A DNA stretch of 64,000 bases from Pectinatus haikarae (GTDB lineage: Bacteria; Bacillota; Negativicutes; Selenomonadales; Selenomonadaceae): contig NZ_WIQM01000015.1 of assembly GCF_015732185.1 (NCBI RefSeq), forward strand, positions 124,001 to 188,000. Direction: 5' to 3'. Positions 1-7,667 of this stretch are shown here, one piece after another. The position numbers and the translations under genes were made by a program. The notes beneath the pieces are model-generated. The model searched no databases, was not told where the DNA came from, and saw nothing but the letters and a program-made list of their open reading frames with translations. Each line of letters begins with the position of its first letter. Position 1 is the first letter of the stretch.

Positions 1-591
1 AAAATCATAGCTGACCTCAGGGATATCAAAAATACGGCTTTCCCCAAAAAATTCATTACGAAAAACATTATAATAAATTATAAAATTACTTTTGCTGGTA
101 AAATCGCTGTAATCAAAAACAATATATGAACCATTTATAATACGAACAGGCTGATCAGGCGTTATAAACAATCTGAATCCTGCAAAAGTTTCCGGCAATT
201 TTTTCTTATAATCCCATTGCATAATTTTTTTGTCATGAATGATGGAAGTTATATGTTCCGGATTAAAAGTCTGCATATCAGCCAGCAGGCCAGAACATCT
301 CTCCTGAAGTATTTCCTGAAAAGCTTCAAGTTCAGCATAAATATATTCTATGACACAAAATTCTGTCAGCCCAATCCGCATACGCAGCTTATACTCACTG
401 GTCTCTTCATGGTAATATACCGTTATACTGCGGTGTGCTTCTTTATTTTCGTAACGATAAAGATCCAGCACATCTCCCTTTTCTTCCATCAGCAGAACAT
501 AGTTGAACCCATGCATCTGTTCCGGCAGGTTTTTCATATAATCCCATGCTTTGACCTGAGACAGTATTTTTTCTTTTGTTGCCGCCTTCAT
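1..591 (-). CDS. Hypothetical two-repeat protein (3' end cut by window edge)
   Basis: The minus-strand frame is open from an ATG at 591 to the window edge, giving 197 visible residues and no stop. A GGTGG ribosome site lies just upstream. The visible part holds two related units. Each starts with a W-D-Y-x-K-x-L-P-E motif (about residues 26-34 and 128-136) and continues as a strand-rich stretch with F-x-I/V-x-Y-Y and aromatic residues, which suggests an internal duplication. I do not recognise the family. It follows pyrE by 18 nt on the same strand, so the two are probably co-transcribed, but that gives no clear function. No signal peptide or membrane segment is visible. Confidence 0.75.
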   Translation of the reverse strand, partial: MKAATKEKILSQVKAWDYMKNLPEQMHGFNYVLLMEEKGDVLDLYRYENKEAHRSITVYYHEETSEYKLRMRIGLTEFCVIEYIYAELEAFQEILQERCSGLLADMQTFNPEHITSIIHDKKIMQWDYKKKLPETFAGFRLFITPDQPVRIINGSYIVFDYSDFTSKSNFIIYYNVFRNEFFGESRIFDIPEVSYDF

Positions 592-609
592 ACTACCACC
601 GCTGTAATT

Positions 610-1185
610 TTATTTACCCGTACGACCGCGTTTTGTCATTGGAATGTTATTTTTGCAAAGAGGACATTCCTCCGGTTTATAAGCTGTAACGCTAAGATTC
701 AGAAGAGCTTTATGAGGCACATCCCCAAAATCAGCCTTACCGCCGCTTCTGTCGACAAGCAGCCCTACACCGACAGGTACAGCCCCTTCACTGCGGACGA
801 CGTCAATAACTTCCTTGACTGAACCGCCGGTCGTAACTATATCTTCAACGATAAGAACACGTTCTCCCCTTTTAAGTGAAAAACCGCGGCGAAAAGCCAT
901 TTTTCCATCTACACGTTCAGTAAAAATAGCTCGTGTCCCCAATGCCTTGCCGACCTCGTGAGCCAATAAAATACCGCCTGTCATAGGACCGACCACAGTC
1001 TGAACCTGCATATCAGCAAAACGTTCAGCCAGCTCTTTACAAAGAGCCTCCGTATACCTGGGATGCTGCAACACGTTGAATTTTTCCACATACATTGGGC
1101 TGTGCAATCCAGACGTAAGCAGAAAATGTCCCTCCATTACAGCATTTGTTTGCATCAGCAGATCTTTTACTTCCTGTTCGGTCAT
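610..1185 (-). CDS. pyrE: Orotate phosphoribosyltransferase
   Basis: This enzyme joins orotate to PRPP to make orotidine 5'-monophosphate, the penultimate step of UMP synthesis in the cytoplasm. The 191-residue length is normal. The PRPP-binding loop VLIVEDIVTTGGS is at residues 110-122, and the R-V-D-G-K-M-A-F-R-R-G-F segment precedes it as in the family. The C-terminus carries C-x2-C (about 174-177), seen in clostridial-type PyrE. The ATG at 1185 has an AGGAGA site 8 nt upstream. The partner pyrF lies about 9 kb away, so the pathway genes are not in one operon. Identification is firm. Confidence 0.95.
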   Translation of the reverse strand: MTEQEVKDLLMQTNAVMEGHFLLTSGLHSPMYVEKFNVLQHPRYTEALCKELAERFADMQVQTVVGPMTGGILLAHEVGKALGTRAIFTERVDGKMAFRRGFSLKRGERVLIVEDIVTTGGSVKEVIDVVRSEGAVPVGVGLLVDRSGGKADFGDVPHKALLNLSVTAYKPEECPLCKNNIPMTKRGRTGK

Positions 1186-1308
1186 TATTATCTCTCCTAA
1201 TTCTTATTTACGTTATTATATCATTTAGCAAAATTTTTGTCATGCACTTGCCACTATACAATACTCTAAGCCCGCGTAAATAGATATCCTGAAAAGACTG
1301 CCCCCATC

Positions 1309-2643
1309 TCACTGCTGCTTTTTTCTGAACCATTGCCAAAAACACAACACAAAGGCTGCTGTCCACGCCGCACTGCCTTCCATATTTCCAGCAGCGCCGT
1401 ACAAAGGCAATACCATACCGGCCACACTCAGCCCAAATATCCAAACAGGCATTAACCAAATATTTTGATTTGATAGGACTTCTGCGGAAAAATTGCTTTT
1501 CGCAGAAGTATTATTTACTTTTGCTGCACGTTTCCACCATCCTGCAAAGCCTGCTATGATAACAACTATTGTGATTATATCTAAAATTGCCCAGATAATT
1601 TTAAGTGCCAATGTATCATGATTATGCACGTGCAGATCCAGTGAAGCTGCAGCAGCTGACAAATAAACCGGCAGCTCTTTTGTATAATACTGCATATTTC
1701 CCTGTGCATCGGCGCCGACAAAAACCAATTGGCCCATAAACTCTGTGGGTCTGTCCTTAGCCGGTGTCATATAAAAAACATAACGCGAATGATTCAATTT
1801 TTTATCGGGCATATCAACCGATAAAATATAATCTTTGCTGAATTGCTGATTAATGAAACTGATCGCTGCCGGAAGTCCAATATTGTCAGCAGTTACCTGC
1901 GCAGACATATTTTTTGCCGCTTCCGCTTTTGCACTGCTGATGTAACTTCCATAACCAAGAGAAAAGATAACTATCATTACACCGCTGAAACATAAAAGTG
2001 CCGCCCACGCCGCTGTGGCAATCCCCAAAAACTTGTGCCAACCGAACCACTTTGCAGACGATGTCCTATTGTCTATTTTGCCAAATCTATTTTTTTTCAT
2101 AAACGGTCCGTAAATAAACATTCCCGATACCACCGATATAAAACTCAGCAGACACATAAATCCTAAAAATATCATCCCCCCCTTACCAAAGCCCATATAC
2201 ATATGCAGCACATGCATTTCATGCATAAATTGGGCAATGAATTGTGATTTTACGTCCTCTCTGTGCCAGTTTTGCAGCGCAGCCGTATCCGGATAAAACG
2301 CGATCTGCTCTCCGCCCATGCTCAAGCGTGCATCCACCAGCTTTTTACTATATTTATCCTGCACCCGGTAGAGCATACGCCCTTCCTCCGGCTGTACAGA
2401 GACTGCCCGTACGACCTTATCCGGATATTTGTTCAATATTGTATCAGCACCTGTCTCTGCATAATCCCATACAGAAGAATAGTCAAATGCCTTATGGTAC
2501 ATATTTTCCTGCATCATATTGTGATCATGTATTTCCATTTTAAATAAAAGGGGCAGCCCCGTGATGCAAAGCATCAAAAAAAATATTACACAAATCAGGC
2601 TGATCCATCGATGAAGCTTATACCAGTATCGCAAATTCGTCAT
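1309..2643 (-). CDS. PepSY-associated membrane protein, under a cobalamin riboswitch
   Basis: This is a membrane protein of the PepSY-associated TM helix family, often found beside siderophore or TonB-dependent uptake genes and thought to act in metal or cofactor reduction or transport. Four to five hydrophobic segments are visible: one near the N-terminus after H-R-W, two in the middle, and two near the C-terminus. Conserved histidines sit at the membrane edges (H-E-M-H-x2-H, W-H-K-F-L-G, L-H-V-H-N-H). A TTG at 2661 would add six residues, but the ATG at 2643 fits the family N-terminus better; its AGGGAG site is unusually close to the ATG. The cobalamin riboswitch and terminator immediately upstream imply repression by B12, so a role in corrinoid or cobalt handling is inferred. 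Confidence 0.8.
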   Translation of the reverse strand: MTNLRYWYKLHRWISLICVIFFLMLCITGLPLLFKMEIHDHNMMQENMYHKAFDYSSVWDYAETGADTILNKYPDKVVRAVSVQPEEGRMLYRVQDKYSKKLVDARLSMGGEQIAFYPDTAALQNWHREDVKSQFIAQFMHEMHVLHMYMGFGKGGMIFLGFMCLLSFISVVSGMFIYGPFMKKNRFGKIDNRTSSAKWFGWHKFLGIATAAWAALLCFSGVMIVIFSLGYGSYISSAKAEAAKNMSAQVTADNIGLPAAISFINQQFSKDYILSVDMPDKKLNHSRYVFYMTPAKDRPTEFMGQLVFVGADAQGNMQYYTKELPVYLSAAAASLDLHVHNHDTLALKIIWAILDIITIVVIIAGFAGWWKRAAKVNNTSAKSNFSAEVLSNQNIWLMPVWIFGLSVAGMVLPLYGAAGNMEGSAAWTAAFVLCFWQWFRKKQQ

Positions 2644-2659
2644 CTCCCTGAAAAACAGC

Positions 2660-2696
2660 AAAAAAATAAGCCCTTCCTGAAAAGAAACGGCTTTTA
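2660..2696 (-). terminator. Riboswitch expression platform terminator, copy I
   Basis: Read on the minus strand, AAGCC pairs with GGCTT and the inner TTTC pairs with GGAA, followed by ATTTTTTT. This intrinsic terminator sits between the aptamer and the PepSY start codon. Confidence 0.85.
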
Positions 2697-2699
2697 TCT

Positions 2700-2925
2700 A
2701 TGAAGTGACCAAGATAATCTCCTCCCTATCGCTCGCAGGTAATAATGGTGATTTTCAAACAGGCAGTTCTCCTGACTCAGGTTCATTGCCCATTCGCGCC
2801 TTCCCGGAAAAAATTTCCAGTGACATCATGCGATAAGCTCCCCTTACAGTGGCGGGACCGTGCCGGCTTTTACCGGCTTCTCTATCAAGTCTTACGACAC
2901 CTGTTCAACAATATTCAGTTACAAT
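2700..2925 (-). promoter_or_regulatory. Cobalamin riboswitch, copy I
   Basis: The minus strand carries the hallmark elements of the cobalamin aptamer: the GCCACTG core element within a GGTCCCGCCACTGTAA context, the GGGAAGG segment, and the B12 box AGTCAGGAGAACTGCC (2777-2762). It lies between a good promoter and an intrinsic terminator and is followed by the PepSY gene. Adenosyl- or methyl-cobalamin binding should favour termination. Confidence 0.93.
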
Positions 2926-2929
2926 AACA

Positions 2930-2958
2930 AATATACTTTCCTTTCTTATAATTGTCAA
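2930..2958 (-). promoter_or_regulatory. Promoter of riboswitch copy I
   Basis: On the minus strand TTGACA (2958-2953) and TATATT (2935-2930) are separated by exactly 17 nt, a near-consensus sigma-70/A promoter. It would start transcription just before the cobalamin aptamer. Confidence 0.75.
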
Positions 2959-2983
2959 TAAATTACTGCAAATATGTACTAAC

Positions 2984-3274
2984 TTAAAATCTATAAAAGT
3001 ATTGTGTGGGATAATAAGCTCTATCATCAATTTTATATGCAGTCAAAATAATTTCATCAGGATATTCAATGATTAGGCCTTTTTCTTTAGGATGTGTTCT
3101 TGAAATAATAAACCTTGGCCTACTGTTAGTTTTATCAAAATGTTTTTCTTCAACCAATATCTCATAACCTAATTTCCGCTTTATATAGATAAAATATGAT
3201 TTATCACTCTGAGACTCTAACTCTATATGCATTAAAAAGAACTCATTATCCCAAATATGCTCTAGTTTCTTCAT
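2984..3274 (-). CDS. Hypothetical protein (96 aa)
   Basis: This small protein is charged and aromatic-rich and I cannot place it in a family. The ATG at 3274 has an AGGAGA site about 8 nt upstream, which supports a real gene. No membrane segment, signal peptide or cysteine motif is visible. It lies inside the segment bounded by the two riboswitch cassettes, next to a transposase remnant, and its low-GC composition resembles the surrounding accessory DNA. A cytoplasmic accessory protein is the most that can be said. Confidence 0.6.
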   Translation of the reverse strand: MKKLEHIWDNEFFLMHIELESQSDKSYFIYIKRKLGYEILVEEKHFDKTNSRPRFIISRTHPKEKGLIIEYPDEIILTAYKIDDRAYYPTQYFYRF

Positions 3275-3493
3275 ATTGCAATTTCTCCTTGTATAATAAG
3301 TTTTGTAAGCAGAAATCTGCCAACGTACAAAGCGTATTTCCTTTTTATTACATGTTGTTTAAAAAATTTTGATACTGCAATAGATATAGTAATTTTGGCA
3401 AATGTTACCTCTTTTTCCTCCTCTGGCTAAACCCTGTAGTTTTTGCTTAAAAGCTTAACAACTACCTTATACTATAGATAAAAGTTACATGAA

Positions 3494-3628
3494 ATGAAAG
3501 ATAGTAATATCTTGGACGATAAGTCATATGGCAAAATTTTTCGTAGAGTTGCTACTCACTATGAAAAGCTGGTAACATCTTTTCTTGCCTTTGTTTATTG
3601 TGCTTCCATATTCATCTTGTGCAAATAA
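3494..3628 (+). pseudogene. IS5-family transposase, C-terminal remnant
   Basis: A short open frame of 44 codons ends with F-R-R-V-A-T-H-Y-E-K-L-V-T-S-F-L-A-F-V, matching the very conserved C-terminal F-R-R-[IV]-A-T-R-Y-[DE]-K-L motif of IS5-type DDE transposases. The rest of the transposase, including the catalytic DD, is absent, and the first few codons are unrelated. It is the main content of the gap 3275-3680 and marks an old insertion in this accessory segment. Confidence 0.7.
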
Positions 3629-3680
3629 TACTCAGCATTGAATGTTTTCTTTATTTTTATGGATTTAACATATTACCAGA

Positions 3681-4773
3681 TTATTTCTTGGTCATTAAAT
3701 ATGGTTCTTCAATTCCCGTTTGATACCCACACTTATAACATTTACCGTTGGAAAGCAATGAATCTTTTACATATGTGCACAAACCATATCTTTCCACAAG
3801 CAGTTCTTTACAATTTGGGCAATAAGTATTTAACCCAATACTTTCAAAAACATTTCCAATGTATGCATATTTTAACCCACGTTTTAATGCACGCTTACGC
3901 GCTTCCATAACATCTTCAACTGGAGTTTTAGCATATTGCATATATTTGTAATCAGGATGAAACCTTGTAAAATGAATAGGGATATCCGGAGATAATTCAC
4001 TGAGAATAAAATCAATCATTTTATCGTAGTTATTAACATTGTTTGTTAGACCAGTAACCACCAAATTACTGAGTTCATAATGTATCCCGGTAGAATGTAT
4101 ATATTTGGTATTTTCCAATACGGGCAATAACCATCCCTTTGTAAATTGTTTATAATAAGCTTCGTCCATAGCTTTAATAGAAATAGCAAAAATATCAATC
4201 ACATAATTGTATTACGGCATCTCTCGATAGAAAAAACGCCGATTTAAATAGGCTTTTTATTCCGTATTTCTTCGCTTCTCGTGCAGTATCAATTACAAAT
4301 TCGAACCAAACTGCAGGATCATTATACGTCCAAGATAGTATTTTTACATTATTTTTTAAGGTTATTTCAACAATAGACTGTGTAGTGTACTCGTGAATAT
4401 ATTCTGGTTTAGTATATTGAAATTGAGAATACATCCAATTCTGACAATAATCGCAATCCAAATTGCATCCAAAATTTCCAAGTGATAATATTTGTGCTCC
4501 AGGAGCATAATTAAATAATGCCTCTGTTTCAATTTTTTCGACCGTGACATGGGCGGCCTTACCATACGACTGAGCATATAATTTTCCGTTTATATTTTTT
4601 CTCACCTTACAAAAACCAACAGAGTTAGACTGGATTACACATTTACGTGGACATAATCCACATTGAACCTTTTGATTTTGCAATTTTTCATACAAATACG
4701 CCTCTTTTCTCGTATCATTCCATTTTAAATGTAAATTATATTTTGGAGAATTTGTTGAATAGACATTACTCAT
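3681..4773 (-). pseudogene. amrS: AmrS-type radical SAM protein, broken by a small deletion
   Basis: Two adjacent minus-strand frames (4773-4195 and 4202-3681) together give one AmmeMemoRadiSam-system radical SAM protein of about 363 residues, the usual length. The first part has the N-terminal C-x2-C-x3-C zinc-like motif (C-G-L-C-P-R-K-C) and the radical SAM motif C-N-L-D-C-D-Y-C. The second part begins at D-I-F-A-I-S-I-K and ends with the usual C-P-N-C and C-Y-K-C pairs. At 4195-4202 a T-G-T-G-A-T-T-G-A-T stretch causes a stop, as expected if one copy of a GTGAT direct repeat was lost. The original start at 4773 has an AGGGAGG site. The partner amrA/amrB genes are not next to it. Function is probably lost. 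Confidence 0.8.
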
Positions 4774-4830
4774 GCTTATACCTCCCTGACAATTTCAACT
4801 TATTCAAACAATATGTAATGCTATGCTATA

Positions 4831-5439
4831 TTAATTGAATCCAGATATAATAGTAATACCAAAAGCAATTAAAATTGCACCTGCACCAATATCCAAATGT
4901 TGTACAAGCTTGATATTCAAGTGTTTTTTGATCCTCCCTCCGGCAATTGAAACTGCGCCTAAGAATATAATAGTAGCAGAAACACACCCCAATATAGTTA
5001 ACGCAATATTTATTAATCCACTGATCTTTTTTAAACTGAGCAGAGCGCCAAGCGTACTTGCCCATAAAACTATTGTAAGTGGATTAATGGATGTAAGTTT
5101 AATGCCATATAAAAAACTATTGCAGACATTTTTTTCTTTCTCCCCTATATCACTGTTTTTCTTTCTTAGCCCAGTTACAATATAAGATATTCCAAATAAA
5201 ATTAGTCCTATTGCAGCAATTATAGTGAAGATATGATTCACAGATGGTAATTGAATTAAATTAGCAACAACTCCTGCTGATAAAAGAATATAACAAAAAT
5301 CCACTAACGCAACACCAAATACCATTTTAATTGCTTCAATAGAGCCTCTTGTAATGGAGTGGTGCAGTACAGCAATAAAAACAGGCCCTATTGAAAGCTG
5401 CAGTGTAAATCCTAAAATAAGACCATCAAAAAAATCCAT
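4831..5439 (-). CDS. LysE/RhtB-family exporter
   Basis: This is a small inner-membrane exporter of the LysE superfamily, which pumps out amino acids or related solutes. The 202 residues include about six hydrophobic helices and the family hallmark near the N-terminus, G-x-x-L-G-F-T-L-Q-L-S-I-G-P-V-F, with the conserved G-P. I placed the start at ATG 5439 because GGAAAGAG lies 6-7 nt upstream; an ATG at 5457 has no such site. It is about 390 nt downstream of riboswitch copy II on the same strand, too far for ordinary leader control but possible. Substrate unknown. Confidence 0.85.
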   Translation of the reverse strand: MDFFDGLILGFTLQLSIGPVFIAVLHHSITRGSIEAIKMVFGVALVDFCYILLSAGVVANLIQLPSVNHIFTIIAAIGLILFGISYIVTGLRKKNSDIGEKEKNVCNSFLYGIKLTSINPLTIVLWASTLGALLSLKKISGLINIALTILGCVSATIIFLGAVSIAGGRIKKHLNIKLVQHLDIGAGAILIAFGITIISGFN

Positions 5440-5852
5440 GTTTAACTCTTTCCACATAATAAGTAAAGATATGCAATATTTAAAGTTTTATGTATCTCTT
5501 CTATTTTCATTATTTATTAAGTAATTGGAAATAAAATTTAGTATTTTAAACTATATCTGCCCAAATAACTCTCATTTTATGTCTTTTTCTCATAAACAAT
5601 TATTTCTTACAAAATATATGATGCTAGAAAACAATTACATAATAAAAATGATATTTTAAGAATATGCCTAGGATAACAATTTGTCAGTCGGAAACATGAC
5701 AATTTTAGATAGAAAATTATACTAGGCAGATGTTCCTATTTACTTTTTCCAATTTAGTAACTATTCTTTCTATGATATATTTTGACTTCTTTGTTTGTTA
5801 TATTCTTATTAAAATTCCAGGATCTACATTATTGGGTAATAAATTTTTCCCT
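5440..5852. other. Gene-free AT-rich region
   Basis: No credible coding frame was found here. The stretch is very AT-rich and holds one interrupted inverted repeat (5665-5728). It lies directly downstream of the terminator of riboswitch copy II, where a regulated gene would be expected but is missing. Confidence 0.6.
5665..5728. repeat. Interrupted inverted repeat
   Basis: TGCCTAGGATAA at 5665-5676 pairs with TTATACTAGGCA at 5717-5728 with one mismatch. Shorter inner arms (TTGTCA and TGACAA) could extend the hairpin. There is no U tail, so it is not a standard terminator. It could be a small mobile-element relic or a structured RNA. Confidence 0.5.
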
Positions 5853-5863
5853 TGAAAAACAGC

Positions 5864-5900
5864 AAAAAAATAAGCCCTTCCTAAAAAGAAACGGCTTTTA
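5864..5900 (-). terminator. Riboswitch expression platform terminator, copy II
   Basis: The AAGCC/GGCTT stem with inner TTTC/GGAA pairs and the T7 tail match copy I. Only the loop differs by one base. Confidence 0.8.
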
Positions 5901-5903
5901 TCT

Positions 5904-6128
5904 ATGAAGTGACCAAGATAATCTCCTCCCTATCGCTCGCAGGTAATAATGGTGATTTTCAAACAGGCAGTTCTCCTGACTCAGGTTCATTGCCCATTCG
6001 CGCCTTCCCGGAAAAAATTTCCAGTGACATCATGCGATAAGCTCCCCTTACAGTGGCGGGACCGTGCCGGCTTTTACCGGCTTCTCTATCAAGTCTTACG
6101 ACACCTGTTCAACAATATTCAGTTACAA
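5904..6128 (-). promoter_or_regulatory. Cobalamin riboswitch, copy II (no gene directly behind it)
   Basis: The aptamer core, including GCCACTG and the B12 box AGTCAGGAGAACTGCC, is the same as in copy I. The next same-strand gene, the LysE exporter, starts about 425 nt after the terminator. The cassette could be a relic, a leader with a very long untranslated region, or a B12-controlled small RNA. Confidence 0.88.
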
Positions 6129-6132
6129 TAAA

Positions 6133-6161
6133 AATATACTTTCCTTTCCTATAATTGTCAA
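6133..6161 (-). promoter_or_regulatory. Promoter of riboswitch copy II
   Basis: The hexamers TTGACA and TATATT with a 17-nt spacer are identical to those of copy I, so this copy should still be transcribed. Confidence 0.7.
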
Positions 6162-6265
6162 TGACCAGCAGTAAATATACCACGATAAATTGTATTAATT
6201 TTAATCTCAAGGGAAAAGATTCAATGGACATTAAATTATTTCCAATCTGCTTAGCTGTACCAATA

Positions 6266-6305
6266 AATATGGGAAACAAGCTTATATTTACTTGTCTCCC
6301 ATATT
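6266..6305 (-). terminator. Terminator after glpQ
   Basis: AATATGGGA and ACAAG pair with CTTGT and TCCCATATT around a loop of about 10 nt. It lies 28 nt past the glpQ stop codon. Confidence 0.65.
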
Positions 6306-6332
6306 ATTGTAAACTATTTTTCATTTGATGAA

Positions 6333-7466
6333 TCAGTAAGCCGCATCATTGCCGCCTTTTCTTTCACCGGATATTGTTTCATTATGGGCTGTCCCCGTAT
6401 GGTATGGACTTTGTACATTAACTACCGGATCATGCAATTTTATTTTGCGGTCTTCCAATACTTTTTTCAAAACCCATGGTTTGTCGGATATTATTCCATC
6501 TACACCCATATCCAGCAACATTTTTATATCGCTTTCTTTGTTCACTGTCCACGGTACTACCTTCATGCCCAGTGAATGCGCTTCCTCCACATCCTGCTTA
6601 GACAGTTCTGTAAAATACGGCGATATTATATCCATTCCGATGGCATGCGCTGCGCGCACAGGGTCACCGTTATAGTCCTTTATGTCAAGCCCTCCAAGCC
6701 AGGGCGACTTCGCTTTCTCATAACGGCGCAGTGATTCGGAATCCCGTCCCCAAGAGGGCTGCTCCTGCCATAATGCTGATGTAGTAATATTGGGGTTTAA
6801 TTTTTTCATTTCGATTAATGTCTGCCAATCGAAGGATTGGAGCACCACACGATTTTCCATACCATACTTCTTTATGATATCATTGAATACTTGAACAAAT
6901 TTTTTCGGATCGGCATTATTTTTATAGCCTATACTAGCCGGGTCAGGATAAGATTTAGTTTCTATATTAAGTATGATTTTTTTATCCCCATAGGATTGTA
7001 TAAGCTGCAGCAGCTCTTCAAGCGTGGGGATCTTGGCGTCATGCGTTATTTGTGTACGCCCGTGCAGATCATAGTATTCGCCATTCTTAGGGTCCATCAC
7101 ACCTACATCGAATTTGCGCAGTTGGTCAATTGTCATTGTACGTATGTCATATTTCCCTCCGGACACATATTTACCTGTTTCATCACGGGTTATATCAGGA
7201 TTCAGTATCGGATTATGACTCATAACTATTTGTCCATCTTTTGTGAGCTGCATATCGCATTCGATAGATGTCGCTCCCATTTCCATTGCATAAGCATAGG
7301 AATACAGCGTATTTTCCGGTCTGGCATCACGTCCGCCCCGATGCGCTTCAAAATCGAATACATCATAGGATACCTTTGCCTGTGCAGCCGGCGTATATAT
7401 TACTCCTGCACCGCAATAAAGGCTGATTGCCACAAGCCCAGTCATTATAAGTTTTTTTCTCTTCAT
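6333..7466 (-). CDS. glpQ: Secreted glycerophosphodiester phosphodiesterase
   Basis: GlpQ hydrolyses glycerophosphodiesters to an alcohol and glycerol 3-phosphate outside the cytoplasmic membrane. The start at 7466 is chosen because GGAGAG lies 9 nt upstream and because it yields a clean signal peptide (K-R-K-K, hydrophobic core, A-Q-A cleavage near residue 30). The catalytic residues of the GDPD TIM barrel are visible: H-R at 42-43, E-N-T at 51-53, E69 and D71, and H84. The 377-residue length fits GlpQ. The organophosphate antiporter gene lies about 200 nt upstream on the same strand, so the product glycerol 3-phosphate could be imported by its neighbour. Confidence 0.93.
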   Translation of the reverse strand: MKRKKLIMTGLVAISLYCGAGVIYTPAAQAKVSYDVFDFEAHRGGRDARPENTLYSYAYAMEMGATSIECDMQLTKDGQIVMSHNPILNPDITRDETGKYVSGGKYDIRTMTIDQLRKFDVGVMDPKNGEYYDLHGRTQITHDAKIPTLEELLQLIQSYGDKKIILNIETKSYPDPASIGYKNNADPKKFVQVFNDIIKKYGMENRVVLQSFDWQTLIEMKKLNPNITTSALWQEQPSWGRDSESLRRYEKAKSPWLGGLDIKDYNGDPVRAAHAIGMDIISPYFTELSKQDVEEAHSLGMKVVPWTVNKESDIKMLLDMGVDGIISDKPWVLKKVLEDRKIKLHDPVVNVQSPYHTGTAHNETISGERKGGNDAAY

Positions 7467-7667
7467 TCCTGTACGCTCTCCTTTAAACTTCAAGTATAGT
7501 ATGCTTAATCTATTCATATGCTTAATCAACTATAGCACACTGTCCACCCTTTTGTATTAATCTTAAGTAAATTCTGCATTTTATACACATATTCCCGTTA
7601 AGTTTATCCAATCGTAATCCTCCGTCCCACGCTAAAGCTGCAATATCCAGAGGAAAAAGACAACTTG

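Larger units (their letters stand above)
2649..2959 (-). repeat. Long direct repeat, copy I (riboswitch cassette)
   Basis: These 311 bp recur almost exactly at 5853-6162 in the same orientation, with a few single-base differences and one 1-nt indel. The unit holds a complete promoter, cobalamin aptamer and terminator. Its downstream edge stops just before the start codon of the PepSY gene, so the repeated unit is the regulatory cassette without its gene. Confidence 0.95.
5853..6162 (-). repeat. Long direct repeat, copy II (riboswitch cassette)
   Basis: This is the second copy of the 2649-2959 cassette, about 3.2 kb away in the same orientation. It keeps the promoter (TTGACA 6161-6156, 17 nt, TATATT 6138-6133), every aptamer core element and the terminator, yet the gene that should follow is missing. 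Confidence 0.95.

Noticed and set aside
217-822. Plus-strand frame of 201 codons
   Set aside because: It runs antisense across the partial protein at 1-591 and pyrE; composition is shadow-like and there is no ribosome site.
2745-2927. Plus-strand frame of 60 codons, repeated at 5949-6131
   Set aside because: It is antisense to the cobalamin riboswitch and exists twice only because the cassette is duplicated. There is no ribosome site.
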